Assembly (NCBI GenBank): GCA_029071325.1
Contig: JAIEAP010000010.1
Location: 62,001-126,000 of the forward strand
From: Lachnospiraceae bacterium
GTDB lineage: Bacteria; Bacillota; Clostridia; Lachnospirales; Lachnospiraceae
Direction of reading: 5' to 3'
Length of the DNA: 64,000 nt
Shown: in pieces, positions 12,101 to 20,431 of the stretch
How the letters are laid out: the number at the start of each line of letters is the position of its first letter
Numbering within the stretch: the stretch's first letter is position 1
Position numbers and translations under genes: made by a program
The notes under the pieces: generated by a model
Seen by the model: the letters and a program-made list of their open reading frames with translations, nothing else
Database searches by the model: none
Told to the model about the DNA's origin: nothing

Positions 12101-14186
12101 CCAGCGTATAACCGTAGTCATAGTTACAATAATCGGTGGTCATCCATGTGCTGCTTTCCGGATTTGCTGCCGTCGCATTCTTCTTATAGACCGCACCTTC
12201 CTCCAGGTAGATAATAGACTCTGTCTGTCCGCCTGCCACATATCCCTTTGTGCTTCCATACAGACCACTCCGGCTATTCGTATAACCGATCCCAGACAGA
12301 TCAATGGTTCCGCACAGAGCAATGATACTCCCTTTGTTCACATATCCGGCAATTCCGCCGCAATAGGTAGGCGTATTAGACGGAATATAGCTCGATGCCA
12401 CAGTGATATCCGTAAGCTTTACTTTGGTGGCTGTATCCACATATCCCAGTACATCGCCTACCCGGTATCCGGCAAGCCCATAACTGCTCGTGAAGTTTAC
12501 CTTCACATTGGAGATCGTAATATTATCCCCTTTTACCATTCCTGCAATGCCGCCGGTACTGCTGCTGGCGGTAGATGACGCGTTATAGGCGTATCTCAGC
12601 TGCGGAGAGAATTGATATACGGAATCATCATATGCAATATCCGCAATCACTGCATTGCCGCCGTTAATATAACCGATTATGCCACCGCTATACGCGCTGC
12701 TGCTAGTCCCCGCACCGATAGTAGCGGGATACACTCCGACCTGCGAAATACGCAGGGAGGCGTCTGCGGAATCAGCCTGATACTGACCCACAATACCGCC
12801 GGCATAAGAAGTTGAATTAGACGCTCCCACATTACATGCCTGTATGAATTGTGAGATATCCGTCGTAGAATTCACGATAAGCCCGACAAATCCTCCCGCA
12901 TTGACCGTTCCCTGGATTCTCGCGCTTCCGCCTCTTCTTACATTGACATTCGAGGTAATAGCCGCATTCTCGCACACGCCAACAATACCGCCCACGCTGC
13001 CTGTACCACTTACCGCATTATTAACCGCCACCTCTACGTCTGTGATCAACAGGCTTGCGCCTTCGCTCAGCCGTCCCACCAGACCGCCTGCCGCCGTTGC
13101 ACTGGAAATGACAGACGCCGCCACATTTGTTCCGTCCGTGACGCGCAGGCACACCTTTCCCTGTGTATCGCCGATGTATCCTCCTGCGATCTGACCGGTA
13201 ACAGAAGTCACCCCCGTCAGGCTCAATCCCGCTCCATCTACCGGCAGCTCATACAGCTGGCCGCCCTCGTTGATAACTGTACCATACAGAGCGCCTGCCG
13301 GTCCGTTATTATTACGGACGGTTCCGTTTAACGTCACGTGCTCATAGGTCACGCCGCCCTCTGTGACGCTTGTGACCACAAAATAGTCTGCAATACCTGA
13401 TGTGGCATTATTCAGATTAAACGCAAAGTTCTTAAGAGAAGCCCCCTCTCCCAGATAATTGAACATTGGTCTTGACACCGTAAAGGTAACACCATTGTCA
13501 ATATCTTCCTGCAGTCTTCCCTTGAATGGATACGTCACATTTCCCAGCCCTGTAAAGCCGATATCCGTCAGATTCCAGACATTATACTGATTTTCCAGTC
13601 TGGCAAACTCAAAGATACAGCCCTCCAGGCTGTCCTGATAACTCAGTTCCTGCAATGCCAGCACATCATCATAAGTCCTGACATAATATATCTGTCCCCG
13701 CACAACATCTGCAATATTCTGCGGGATATTTACGGATGCCGCCGGATTCGCCAGGGCATATGTACTGATGCCGGAATCCTCGTTCGATTCTTCCGTTTCC
13801 TCTTCTTCACCTGCAGCATTCCCTTCGTCGACCGGTGTTATAACGTTGTTATCGTCCGGCACATCCGTCTGCTGTGCATCAGATGGCACGGCGCTATCTC
13901 CGTCACCTCCGGCTTCCTCTGAAGAAGGCTCCTGCTCTGTGGACAGTTCTTCATCCGTAGAGAATACATCCTCTGTAGAGCTCTCCTGTTCCGTATTTTC
14001 CTGCTCTGTATCCGACATGTCAGCCAAATATGTATCTCCATCATCCGTCTGACCATCTTCTTCCTGCTCAGCAGCACTGACCGGCAGTGTTCCGTTATCG
14101 GATTGGCGTTCTGATATATCCATACAACTGAAAACAAACACAGCCGACATGATTACCGCCAGAATCCGTTTCCATCTCTTACTCAT
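3162..14186 (-). CDS. Giant (~3.67 kaa) secreted GLUG-motif repeat surface protein
   Basis: N-terminal MSKRWKRILAVIMSAVFVFSCMDIS signal peptide (start at 14186 gives better RBS spacing than 14198), acidic linker, dozens of GG(L/I/F)(V/I/A)G repeats such as GGLVGRLSEGASLLITDVEV. Confidence 0.85.
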   Translation of the reverse strand: MSKRWKRILAVIMSAVFVFSCMDISERQSDNGTLPVSAAEQEEDGQTDDGDTYLADMSDTEQENTEQESSTEDVFSTDEELSTEQEPSSEEAGGDGDSAVPSDAQQTDVPDDNNVITPVDEGNAAGEEEETEESNEDSGISTYALANPAASVNIPQNIADVVRGQIYYVRTYDDVLALQELSYQDSLEGCIFEFARLENQYNVWNLTDIGFTGLGNVTYPFKGRLQEDIDNGVTFTVSRPMFNYLGEGASLKNFAFNLNNATSGIADYFVVTSVTEGGVTYEHVTLNGTVRNNNGPAGALYGTVINEGGQLYELPVDGAGLSLTGVTSVTGQIAGGYIGDTQGKVCLRVTDGTNVAASVISSATAAGGLVGRLSEGASLLITDVEVAVNNAVSGTGSVGGIVGVCENAAITSNVNVRRGGSARIQGTVNAGGFVGLIVNSTTDISQFIQACNVGASNSTSYAGGIVGQYQADSADASLRISQVGVYPATIGAGTSSSAYSGGIIGYINGGNAVIADIAYDDSVYQFSPQLRYAYNASSTASSSTGGIAGMVKGDNITISNVKVNFTSSYGLAGYRVGDVLGYVDTATKVKLTDITVASSYIPSNTPTYCGGIAGYVNKGSIIALCGTIDLSGIGYTNSRSGLYGSTKGYVAGGQTESIIYLEEGAVYKKNATAANPESSTWMTTDYCNYDYGYTLDDVGSYGGVYRNVRDAAGPVIRFDAPYGSEVSGALTVTGGKYRIAGDADALRLALALNTFDAAATGHPLRFGTGCFVAGATADTLLAADYEVTGDLDFERTGIFSLSRNDSLDYIFTGSFAGVTKADGKAPSIRLYTVSKQYYGGLFPRVQNATLRNLSLEGKLYYLKNAGGFAAYSEGDLTVDDVSTAVVMHTSAYVSSSVTYYYGGLTGQHTMAGGTLSITDTTIAPEITNVHIQQMVGGAIGRIVTGQTEVSAPDITVQNVTIGSRISAAARFTYNYSYNSHARMAGLFADIGHDYETNQTSNESVGGTITDKTYAMLRLTDLTVDKAAIDASAINSNTSYVRAMGGLLGYSWRNVEVDLTRNQKNAAIRVTGSSIQSYGRVGGLVTTLGGRLNIQDKAALDSLTMTARSTQTFSAFLVADARKAFITLKAADYTLGSSSASGYGSDFDEIAGINMEIRSDISGYGINYSGTPLSGNCMNSAGIVNILMPEFKDMTASGYRSYRNQVMSGTNNRYTRYHYNLFTDDYGYAYSSNHVGVSGNAAVINSPEKLMLASLARATSSSLKRFLLPYFNNTDYGNLTNWNLSGRLDMNGYSYYPTQVTGGTYKGDGSAVLVLYGEDIENRETSSNKQPSNTVRQHYRMHAALFCDSSGLTVEKLTLQGTAASIGDYSGALIAGRTSWINVNGATTVSTVTIKDITCDGIRLSNYKDERSQGLLVGYVTNGTKLYMNGISTTAKYDTNSGLAASALIAQVGNSGADNVRVYFKNMKVEDEPNKVFKYASFIYYYDYVDNIDINRSFGLYLFSKADDTNGNVTYGDELKLGVNYSDEPRDTHLEDIISNAQNGKYIPYVYTVKQIFVNPRNGNLDRGCGTYEDPYIIDSPRQLLSLYCYLTGSSAYDALFKVEMEGDADTGTLDLRWQVNRIAGGNGLGGRCTNTPHTAIKYGEVNFPTRDELRQAYYLITDDVDLAAVTDLNDVVINNDFAGLGTTSCPFAGVIVGRKTDGSRPTVTLPNTRTGRSQAYYGLIQYMQGAVVKDLIIRDMEHAHPDQTGEINVTSTGGGVAAVSLGGDNIIDHVAVEMTLHIGTNTKTGGYVGEVCRGTVLVRNVSADDLADYSVVINGTTLNGTTWHNNLNTYKNKCRMIGWVQDGAVLYENTNADFAPGKSTLEAGDFGLESADTGIPLSYSFPLVNEDHLNQGNGSGDNNGKIKVTGTTAGGFTLTIHDSEQLEVAALALNAGAFSIYDSGTASVADATGVAPHYNGYDHTAICRKAAYSNLGSNSGADFTLATGSDDCNGHYPYFYYRYMDFSAVSGGYGATQVTSGNKRLSVLNWSNGHATVYGGVSIGNAVTNYELTAGGTYDLTSYGRSFRGFGALYDYLGTSYVDCPYSMFRANFNGRGATVTFAMDRDWDNITTVGMFNNLTTGRPAGFTIQNMRLENCSVHNEYTVNTSSGASAGGLLAGYVKGVWTFADITAVGEADSVYDAATGEVRKKTGAANDTAEATLAVYKPTVHINNVAGGLVGQVKYVGYSSYSSMSQSYLDEQQVTFRNCGMQNVYITGKHRIGGLVGEFEGYSGDNNTCFGTVAFTGCSIQSSTVWSADNAIAGGFVGSVGWCHNTALTSPGSWGKSYGSFSIANATVSDVSVQTRSSGSSEYSAGGLVGGLKNWNNQTYTLPTSISDVTVDGLTAIVSPAGSSSDFYGVGGVAGGMWGYAHQFADITVTNSWIGYNKTVPLQSTVQRFPAGGLVGALTAPSSGDTSASGTLRNISVADSHVGSYNYYAGGMIGACNQKNVTITADAGKTNRIQNVDVISQTYSAGGVIGANSLGSTSGSTTWSLGRIAVENSRIQSPGQNYSDYAAAGGIVGAFRVYRSSVAMEDITVGSGSSIEGSMSGGLVGYIIDSSYTVQTLNLSGDILIGCSKDAGGTISQDSAAMRIYGLRSAGGLYGTNAARGTESSTADVQIQKTKIGAYRTDTNAAMAGGIAGERRVYGSNNTSAVLYDHTNVKDCIIVANNANTNNVAIRAGGLYGDLNDATGGASYTARVCFYNPKLSNNSIGYAPALNSPVALMTVGMTPKDVKLLGGTASSTAVHWSDLAALSATNVGTYSLRIGNFLGTSTSTNKQLYVLRPELTYDVGFAGSRPVIDVGNDAVKPTAASTTPYGYEYPYEYRKNCHIVYFEPDTTDVWSDNAADYLDSTLITGANNENEYLFASLDSVITKYNKGTNLGATFLNTYKLNQKLQNYYDISAMKVTTKNIPVIYADGGNVQDLLYSIAGILTNVGGISDEPSDAKMTGLLTVSAVRAKLKADGTIVSETGTPSLNVTNNTIKYREHVFDEIDETDGSYSISLVKFRYGWTCADGMARYETVYIPVFVVERITFFNSMSVMEGEQYSDARAHDPSVSYTEEVIVAHDSIYTLFVEMAYSDVRKKAAYQNYTVAKKLVFEQATGTDASGNYIWGQSRIPKGMRLTLVDARTGEAFYYTEEANDTWELDFTAFKDAAGNPYQLKKLGTLPDAGSYTKGDVTLEDAGLEQFYIYVDPLNVDEMTQDVFKISASITDTSRECMDVLDRTENNEVQIMWIRGLSITLGEEGVIKGVPGGTYVTGYISTDDDRHTVEIDGQIQIAASRTYWDEKNEPTHKFIDSENNNKYLDVAIYLLDERGDYVNLPQGTNIILKGGNPQVAVDQNVIYSYKDWGIRFPISLLTDNIDEKVALSDEVNNYFHITLDFSLANVDDYVGKNFSIRMELCRTADPDYPRGDKALDSYERMVAGVGDKEMAVALEVEDLLDLGINTYQQAQTRYEIPFDTKLDFNNAIVNSEDRELCADRYYLVTYRLKKKVKSADGYQYVTVKDSRGGNNPSGLHLGEELKLLIEDSQSADGYSEMVRKTFAGDSVYQVVKKFTASEIEEGIDGLSDTVGWDMKLLVDTGDIADVDLSNYKVEVTVLPYEADAGVPSSDDSATLVDYYIFTIGKIKTDM

Positions 14187-14191
14187 AAATG

Positions 14192-15283
14192 CTACCATAC
14201 CCCTTCCATATTGGCATCCGCCAAATTTTCAAACTCTTCCTTCGTCATACTACCAAAGTCATTTATAAAAGCCTGCGTTTTATAAAATGTCACATTTACA
14301 CTGGTATATGGCAGGGTTTTGATCTTCATGTAGGTCCACTCCCCATCCGTCCAGATGCCATCTGTGCCCTTCACCGCGAGATATGAGGCATCGTACTGGC
14401 TGACTGCCAAATACTTATTGTTCCACCTTATGTATGCTTCCTGCTTCATGGTATTATTTTCATCCGCCGCCACATCTCCAATGGTTCTCACATTGAAGAT
14501 CAGCCCGGACAGGTCCTCAACCGCTTTTCTCCAGTCAGCCGTATAGGAATCCTCACCCTGCACCATGAAGTCAGCCGTATCTACCGCCATTTCCGCATCG
14601 GAATAAACGCCCTGAAACAATCCCACCAGACGGTGTTGCTGATTGAAAGGGTCATATAGATAATCCGGCGCCACGGGATATGCCACCGCCAGGACTCTTG
14701 CACCGTTGTAAATATCCTGATCGTCCATATGAAGCGTAAGCCGGTATGTCTCACGGTTCAATGTGCCGCCCTCCAGCCTGCCGCCGGTAAACTTTATCAC
14801 CTGATTCTTCCTGGTCAGCGCCTGTACTCTCGTTTCGGAGCTGCCCTCCATCTTGCCCACTGAATAGGTTGCACCTTTCGGATTCTCTGTCAGCATAAAG
14901 CATATCTCATATTCCACATTCAGATTGGAGTCATTGAACAGGAGGTTATTGTCATAATTACGTACCTCAATGTCAAATATCAAATCTCCGCCCGTCCATT
15001 TCCGGCCATTTACATTCGCCATCATACCAGAGGTATTGATGCCCGGAATATTCGTGGTATCCCCCTGATCGGTATACAGCTTATTACTGTTAAAATATAA
15101 TCCGGATGCCACGGCAATTCCGTGCCGGTACTTGGACGCGTAGTATTTCGCATAGGAAATTCCGCCCATAAGACAGCTTGCCGCCGTCAGCACTGCCAGC
15201 GACGCAAACACTGCCCTACGATTTCTCATTCTAATTTTTTGTTCTCGCTGCTTACGCTTAATATAATCTTTAATCTTATCCAT
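14192..15283 (-). CDS. Exported protein with SipW-dependent-type signal region
   Basis: 'FASLAVLTAASCLMGGISYAKYYASKYRHGIAVASGLYFNSN' N-terminus; nearly overlaps the giant gene. Confidence 0.65.
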   Translation of the reverse strand: MDKIKDYIKRKQREQKIRMRNRRAVFASLAVLTAASCLMGGISYAKYYASKYRHGIAVASGLYFNSNKLYTDQGDTTNIPGINTSGMMANVNGRKWTGGDLIFDIEVRNYDNNLLFNDSNLNVEYEICFMLTENPKGATYSVGKMEGSSETRVQALTRKNQVIKFTGGRLEGGTLNRETYRLTLHMDDQDIYNGARVLAVAYPVAPDYLYDPFNQQHRLVGLFQGVYSDAEMAVDTADFMVQGEDSYTADWRKAVEDLSGLIFNVRTIGDVAADENNTMKQEAYIRWNNKYLAVSQYDASYLAVKGTDGIWTDGEWTYMKIKTLPYTSVNVTFYKTQAFINDFGSMTKEEFENLADANMEGVW

Positions 15284-15292
15284 AGCGCCCTC

Positions 15293-16126
15293 TTACTCGT
15301 CTGTCTCCTCCTTCAATGTCGGCATTACCTGCTTGGCATTGACGATTACATACACCATATCTGTCTCTTTGCTGTAATTTGCAAATACGATATCCGGTTT
15401 CCACTTAATCTCCACCAAATAATAATCATATTCATAATTGGATGTGTTCGTCTCCTCATCATAAGTGTATACCAACTGCAATGCCTCCCGATCTGTATCG
15501 CTCCGATACAGCAGGTATTCTCCTGCATTCCAGATATTGTCCACCGCAGTGGTTCCAAAGACATTGCGGTCCGCATGACGCTCCGAGGACACATTGCGGT
15601 AATCGCTCAGCTTAGCGCCCTTTTTCGTCCAATAAAGATCGTTAAAGCCTTCGATCACAATGGCACCGGAGGGAAGGGAACCGCCGTCCTGCCTGGTTCC
15701 TGGCTCCAGCTCATAAATATTATAATCCACCGCCAGATTCTTCGTATAGGCAAACTCCAGATCATAATAGAACAGAGATTCACGGGCAATCTCCACCGTA
15801 TTATTATCCTGCTCATTATCCGGTCTGCGGTTCGTGACACAGATCACCACCTGCTTGGTCTCCCCGGGATGCAGATGACCTACGGCAAACTGAAGAGAAT
15901 CGTTGTCCTGAGCATTTTTCAGATACAGGAAATAGGGAGTCATAACCTCCACATCCTCATCTGCACCATTATGCTTATCATACAAATACCATGCAAATCC
16001 GGCAGCCGCCAGCGATACTCCGATCAGCAATGCGACTACAAGCAGAAGCGCCCTTCGTTTTCCATCGGCACGCTTCTTCCTATCGTTTTTCATTGCGGGC
16101 GCAGCCGCCCTATTTCTCTTACTCAT
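15293..16126 (-). CDS. Membrane-anchored or exported hypothetical protein of the SipW cluster
   Basis: Basic N-terminus then 'RALLLVVALLIGVSLAAAGFAWYLYDKHNG'; 9-bp gap to the next gene. Confidence 0.65.
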   Translation of the reverse strand: MSKRNRAAAPAMKNDRKKRADGKRRALLLVVALLIGVSLAAAGFAWYLYDKHNGADEDVEVMTPYFLYLKNAQDNDSLQFAVGHLHPGETKQVVICVTNRRPDNEQDNNTVEIARESLFYYDLEFAYTKNLAVDYNIYELEPGTRQDGGSLPSGAIVIEGFNDLYWTKKGAKLSDYRNVSSERHADRNVFGTTAVDNIWNAGEYLLYRSDTDREALQLVYTYDEETNTSNYEYDYYLVEIKWKPDIVFANYSKETDMVYVIVNAKQVMPTLKEETDE

Positions 16127-16127
16127 G

Positions 16128-16985
16128 CTAATCTCCTGTTACTGCAAAATGGAACTTGATTTCAGGTATATAATTTCCGATCTTGGTATCTCCCAGATCG
16201 TAACTCTCTATATCATAGCTGGTAGTGGATACCGGAGCGGATACATCCTCTGTATCAAGGGGGATATACGTGTACTCATAAGGCCAGCACCAGTATGCCA
16301 CAACCTCCTCTTCCACTCCCGGCGTCAGACTTCCGGCAATGCCTGTCGGACCGTTTTCAGTCTCCTCATACCGGATACGGCTGCCGTATATGAAGCTGTT
16401 CACTCCGGCATCTTCTCTGGTTCCATAGAAACGGATGTGATCCGCTGCCAGTTCCCTCAGCTCTGCTCGCAGTTCATCATCCATCACATGGGTCTCTGCA
16501 AAAGTGAGCTCCGGCTGTATATGCAAACGGTAAGAAGTTGCCATGGTATTGACGGATTTGATGTAGAACACCACCTGACCATAAGCACCGGGTCCCAGTT
16601 TATCCTCCTCAATACTGTTTAACTCCTGCTGTCCCATATCGATGTCAACGTCCTCCATAGCACCTGCCAGCCCCAGAGACATTCTTGTGATATCATAGTG
16701 AACGCCGTCTTCCGCCAGCTCTGCGAATCCGCTGTCTCTAAGCTGTGCATTGCTCATCATCTCGCTGTAGACGGTATCCTCCTGATTCAGATCTACCTGA
16801 TAAGGCAAAATCTTCACATCCACATACAGCACTTCAATGCTGTCTGTCCTTAGGTTCATCTGTGTCAGCCGTACCGGAGCGTTCCTGGTAAACCATGCCA
16901 CCGTTCCCATCACCAGCAGGAATGTGCAGACTGCAATCATCGATATAGACATTATTTTCTTTTCCGAAAAAAGCATCTTTTTCAT
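16128..16985 (-). CDS. Exported SipW-dependent-type protein (TasA/camelysin-like N-terminus)
   Basis: 'MSISMIAVCTFLLVMGTVAWFTRNAPVRLTQMNLRTDSIEV' has the GTxAWFT signature. Confidence 0.7.
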   Translation of the reverse strand: MKKMLFSEKKIMSISMIAVCTFLLVMGTVAWFTRNAPVRLTQMNLRTDSIEVLYVDVKILPYQVDLNQEDTVYSEMMSNAQLRDSGFAELAEDGVHYDITRMSLGLAGAMEDVDIDMGQQELNSIEEDKLGPGAYGQVVFYIKSVNTMATSYRLHIQPELTFAETHVMDDELRAELRELAADHIRFYGTREDAGVNSFIYGSRIRYEETENGPTGIAGSLTPGVEEEVVAYWCWPYEYTYIPLDTEDVSAPVSTTSYDIESYDLGDTKIGNYIPEIKFHFAVTGD

Positions 16986-16986
16986 A

Positions 16987-17574
16987 TTACTCTTCCTTCT
17001 GATCTTCCTCGTCCAGCTCCTGATGCTGTTCCTCCTGCCGTCTCGTCCCCAATGCCCTGCCTAACTGCCACACATAGGACACCAGGCACAACAGCAGCGG
17101 AAGTATGACCACCAGGAAATATACATTGCGCTCGTGAAGCCTGCTTATGACAGAACCTAGCGCTCTGCCGCCCGGGAATTCTCTCAAATACACCCCTAAG
17201 ATCCTATCTTCTGTCACATCATAGACATCCGGGTAATCATTAGCATCTCCCTTTGTCACAAAGCATCGAATCCCCTCGTCATTCTTATAGATATCATAGA
17301 TACGATGCGTGTTGTAATATCCGTAAATAGACGGATCTGTCGACACAAAGGTAATGATATCCCCTACCTCAAGTTCATCTGCATCGACACTGCGGATCAA
17401 AATACAGGTGTTTTCCTGTATTTCCGGCTCCATGCTGCTGCTGATCACATGGAGCATCCGGTATCCAAACAGTGCAGGACTGTCTCCCTTCACCGTTGTG
17501 AGTACCAGAAATCCCAGAACAGCCAATACTGCGATAAAGCAGAGATTTCCAATGATTTTTACAAGCTTCTTCAT
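16987..17574 (-). CDS. sipW: Signal peptidase I, SipW/ER type
   Basis: 'HVISSSMEPEIQENTCILIRSV...VGDIITF...YYNTHRIYDI...FVTKGDAN': catalytic Ser in SSMEP, and His in THRI where prokaryotic-type enzymes have Lys; C-terminal TM. Confidence 0.88.
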   Translation of the reverse strand: MKKLVKIIGNLCFIAVLAVLGFLVLTTVKGDSPALFGYRMLHVISSSMEPEIQENTCILIRSVDADELEVGDIITFVSTDPSIYGYYNTHRIYDIYKNDEGIRCFVTKGDANDYPDVYDVTEDRILGVYLREFPGGRALGSVISRLHERNVYFLVVILPLLLCLVSYVWQLGRALGTRRQEEQHQELDEEDQKEE

Positions 17575-17580
17575 CTTCTA

Positions 17581-18726
17581 TCAACCATTCTTGTTCCGCT
17601 TACGTTTCTTGATCTTTTCCTTGACATGGTTCTGGCTCTTATGCTTCGTCTGAAGGCTCGTCAGCTCATTCATGACAATCTTGCGCAGATTGTTATCCGG
17701 AATATCCGAACCTCTGACAATCTCGTCCAGCACCTGCCTGATATACTTGACATCCACGGTTTTTTCTTTTTTCGGACGGTCGATGTCGAGTAACGTAGGA
17801 TCTTCTACCTGATTATGTATCATGGTATAATTCCACAAAAGATTATTGAATATATCACGTTCAAATTCCCGGGAGATCACCGGCTCCTGCCGAACCAGAT
17901 TCACCCTGTAACCCACTTTATCATAGGAATAAATGAAATTCCACAGTTCATGACATTTCTTATAGTGGGAGTTCTTGCCAATGACGTTTGTCTTGACGAT
18001 GGGATGCCTCACCGCAGGAAGCTGCCGCATCGCCGCAATAAATTCCGTAGCGGCAAGACCGTTCACATGCCGGTGTATCTTGTCGAGACGCGCAAAAATA
18101 TCTTCGTTTTCTTTCTCATTATCCACATCCGTCTGCTTATCCCGAATGTTCACCCGAATCTTGTAATCTATGGTCTCCGTGTAATTATCAATACGGGATT
18201 CCAGTTCAAAAAAGCTCCCCAGTTCATTCTTGCTGTTCTCAAATATGATGTTGTACCGTTTGTTCACAAAATGCTGCAACTCCGCCACCAGCGTACAGAT
18301 AAAACGGTTCTCATATATATTCTGACTCTCTTCCTTAAACACGTTCAGAATACGGTTGGGAATCACGGTTCCATCCTCATCGTATTTGTCGATCAGATTG
18401 CTGTGCTGCGTCAGATGCCGGATGGACTCTGAGGTGATATTGCGTGCCATGGCTATATTCACCACTTCCCGCTCCTCCTCTATGAACTTCCTGGGATGCA
18501 TTACACAGTGGTGCAGTGACGGAAGCGCCTCCTCAATAGCCGTGATCCAGTCCTCATCCACTTCCTTCTGCAGCCGCACATTGGTGAACTGGCAGTAGTT
18601 CATACCTGTTTCCAACAAATTATAGAAATACTGATAGAACTCATCTGATTCCAAATCTTTCCCCATCTGTCGGTGCAGCTTTTCGTATGTATTTTTTACT
18701 ACGTCTTGTCTCTTATCCAGATCCAT
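17581..18726 (-). CDS. Putative DUF2357-like / McrC-N-terminal-like partner of AAA+ ATPase
   Basis: 'ILNVFKEESQNIYENRFICTLVAELQHFVNKR' resembles the ENRF segment of DUF2357-like proteins; directly downstream of the McrB-like gene; no PD-(D/E)XK nuclease core recognised by eye. Confidence 0.5.
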   Translation of the reverse strand: MDLDKRQDVVKNTYEKLHRQMGKDLESDEFYQYFYNLLETGMNYCQFTNVRLQKEVDEDWITAIEEALPSLHHCVMHPRKFIEEEREVVNIAMARNITSESIRHLTQHSNLIDKYDEDGTVIPNRILNVFKEESQNIYENRFICTLVAELQHFVNKRYNIIFENSKNELGSFFELESRIDNYTETIDYKIRVNIRDKQTDVDNEKENEDIFARLDKIHRHVNGLAATEFIAAMRQLPAVRHPIVKTNVIGKNSHYKKCHELWNFIYSYDKVGYRVNLVRQEPVISREFERDIFNNLLWNYTMIHNQVEDPTLLDIDRPKKEKTVDVKYIRQVLDEIVRGSDIPDNNLRKIVMNELTSLQTKHKSQNHVKEKIKKRKRNKNG

Positions 18727-18741
18727 ATCTCACTCACACCT

Positions 18742-20373
18742 TTAATTGCTGCTTCCGCCGCTCATTCTCTTCAGCCTTGCCAGATAAGTCTTACTAATCT
18801 TAAAGTTATCCGCTCCAAATTCATTGTCCAGATACAATACCAGACCATCCAATTCATCGCGGATGAAACCAAGACCCAGAGATTCGAACTTGCGCAGTAT
18901 TTTCTTGGCAAACATAAAATCAATCCCGTCCAGTTCTGTTCCGCCGCAGGCAATATAGCAGGGAACATATTCCTTCATCTGCCGCAGAATACGGTTTCCG
19001 AAGGTCAGCCGGAAATGTGCGATCAGATACTGATCCAGTTTATCCAGCCGCGCCAGATTTTCCTCGGAAATACTGTATTTCGCCTTTGCCTCACGATACA
19101 TTGCATCCAGATGGTTGTAGCTTAGGCGCATAGGCTCTGTATCCGGAGCTTCAAAGGGTTCTGCACGGTCATCCAGATCGATTGGAATCGCACGGTCATA
19201 CACCTTATCAGCCACTGCGAATGTGGAATCATCGTTATTGATGGTTCCCACATAGAACACGTTGTTGGGAATCCAGATCTTACCTTCCTTCATCTTGTCA
19301 GGATCATTTGCCGCCTGGGAAGATACCACAGAGAAATAACGTTCCTCCTCACGGGGCAGCTCGAGAATGGACAACATTTCCGCGAAGTAATATTCCACAC
19401 GGGCGATGTTCATCTCGTCCAGAATAATAAGCCTCATATCCTCATAGAAATGCGCTTCATACAGAGTCTTCAAGAACTCTGTCTCCGTGTATTTCTTCGT
19501 AAAGTCATTGTAATATCCGAACAGCTCAGTACGGTCACGCCAGGACGGCTGTACGGAACAGATCAGACTGGGATTCTGTATGAACTGACCCAGCGCATAG
19601 GGCAGAGATGTTTTACCGGTACCGGAAATACCCTGCAGGATCAGAAGCTTTGCCGCGCCAAAGGTGGCGAAGGTCTGTTTGATTATTTCAAGATCATAAT
19701 ACAATCCCAGACGAGACGCCGCGAAATTCCGGAAATTGCTGCATACCTCTTCCAGCGTAATATTATTATCATACTCCGGAACCACATATTCGGCGGAACG
19801 GAAATACCGGTCCACACTGGACAGCTTCGGGAAGCGCAGCTCGGTGGTCTCCACAAATGCCACTTCTTCTTCGTCTGTCCCATCCACTTCTTCTACGCCT
19901 TCCGCCAATGCGCCCTCCAGTTCCTCTTCTGCCGCAGCCTCTGCCTCATCTGGCGGAAGGACTCCTAACGCCGCCAGCTTGTCATCTACCTGGACGCCCA
20001 TATCTGCCACCTTCATGGCAAGAATCTTATCCTTCTCATAGTTCGCCTTCATGATCTCACGCTTCAGACGAACCACCTCATCACGCATCTTCTCGTAATC
20101 CACCACGCGCACTTTAAACTTCATCAGTACACGGATACCGCGGTATAGGAGATATACCAGCAGTCCGAACAGTGCGTATACCAAGATATGGGTCAAAATC
20201 GCTGCGATCCACCCTAACGGGGTCAGATCATCCTTATAGGTCCGGAACAAATCCATATAAAACGGAACATCAAAGATTGCGACAATGGCATTGCCGATGG
20301 AAATGATCACCTCATAAAACGCGTCAAATATGTGACGCATGAAGTTGTAAAAGTAGTAAAAATAAGCGTTCAT
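18742..20373 (-). CDS. Membrane-anchored McrB-like AAA+ ATPase
   Basis: Two N-terminal hydrophobic segments; Walker A 'LILQGISGTGKTSLPYALGQ', Walker B 'MRLIILDEMNIARVEYYFAEML', sensor-like 'VFYVGTINNDDSTFAVADKVYDRA'. Confidence 0.82.
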   Translation of the reverse strand: MNAYFYYFYNFMRHIFDAFYEVIISIGNAIVAIFDVPFYMDLFRTYKDDLTPLGWIAAILTHILVYALFGLLVYLLYRGIRVLMKFKVRVVDYEKMRDEVVRLKREIMKANYEKDKILAMKVADMGVQVDDKLAALGVLPPDEAEAAAEEELEGALAEGVEEVDGTDEEEVAFVETTELRFPKLSSVDRYFRSAEYVVPEYDNNITLEEVCSNFRNFAASRLGLYYDLEIIKQTFATFGAAKLLILQGISGTGKTSLPYALGQFIQNPSLICSVQPSWRDRTELFGYYNDFTKKYTETEFLKTLYEAHFYEDMRLIILDEMNIARVEYYFAEMLSILELPREEERYFSVVSSQAANDPDKMKEGKIWIPNNVFYVGTINNDDSTFAVADKVYDRAIPIDLDDRAEPFEAPDTEPMRLSYNHLDAMYREAKAKYSISEENLARLDKLDQYLIAHFRLTFGNRILRQMKEYVPCYIACGGTELDGIDFMFAKKILRKFESLGLGFIRDELDGLVLYLDNEFGADNFKISKTYLARLKRMSGGSSN

Positions 20374-20431
20374 CCTTGCACCTCTGTTTTTTATTTTCTC
20401 TCACACATCCTGCATTCCGTCTGCAGAAAGG

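Noticed and set aside
3927-14052. Many plus-strand ORFs (60-318 aa) antisense to the giant gene
   Set aside because: They are antisense shadows of a repetitive long CDS, with no RBS or family resemblance and composition typical of reverse-frame reading.
17581-20373. McrBC-type restriction system
   Set aside because: The ATPase is membrane-anchored, no nuclease motif is visible in the partner, and the genes sit inside a surface-protein gene string.
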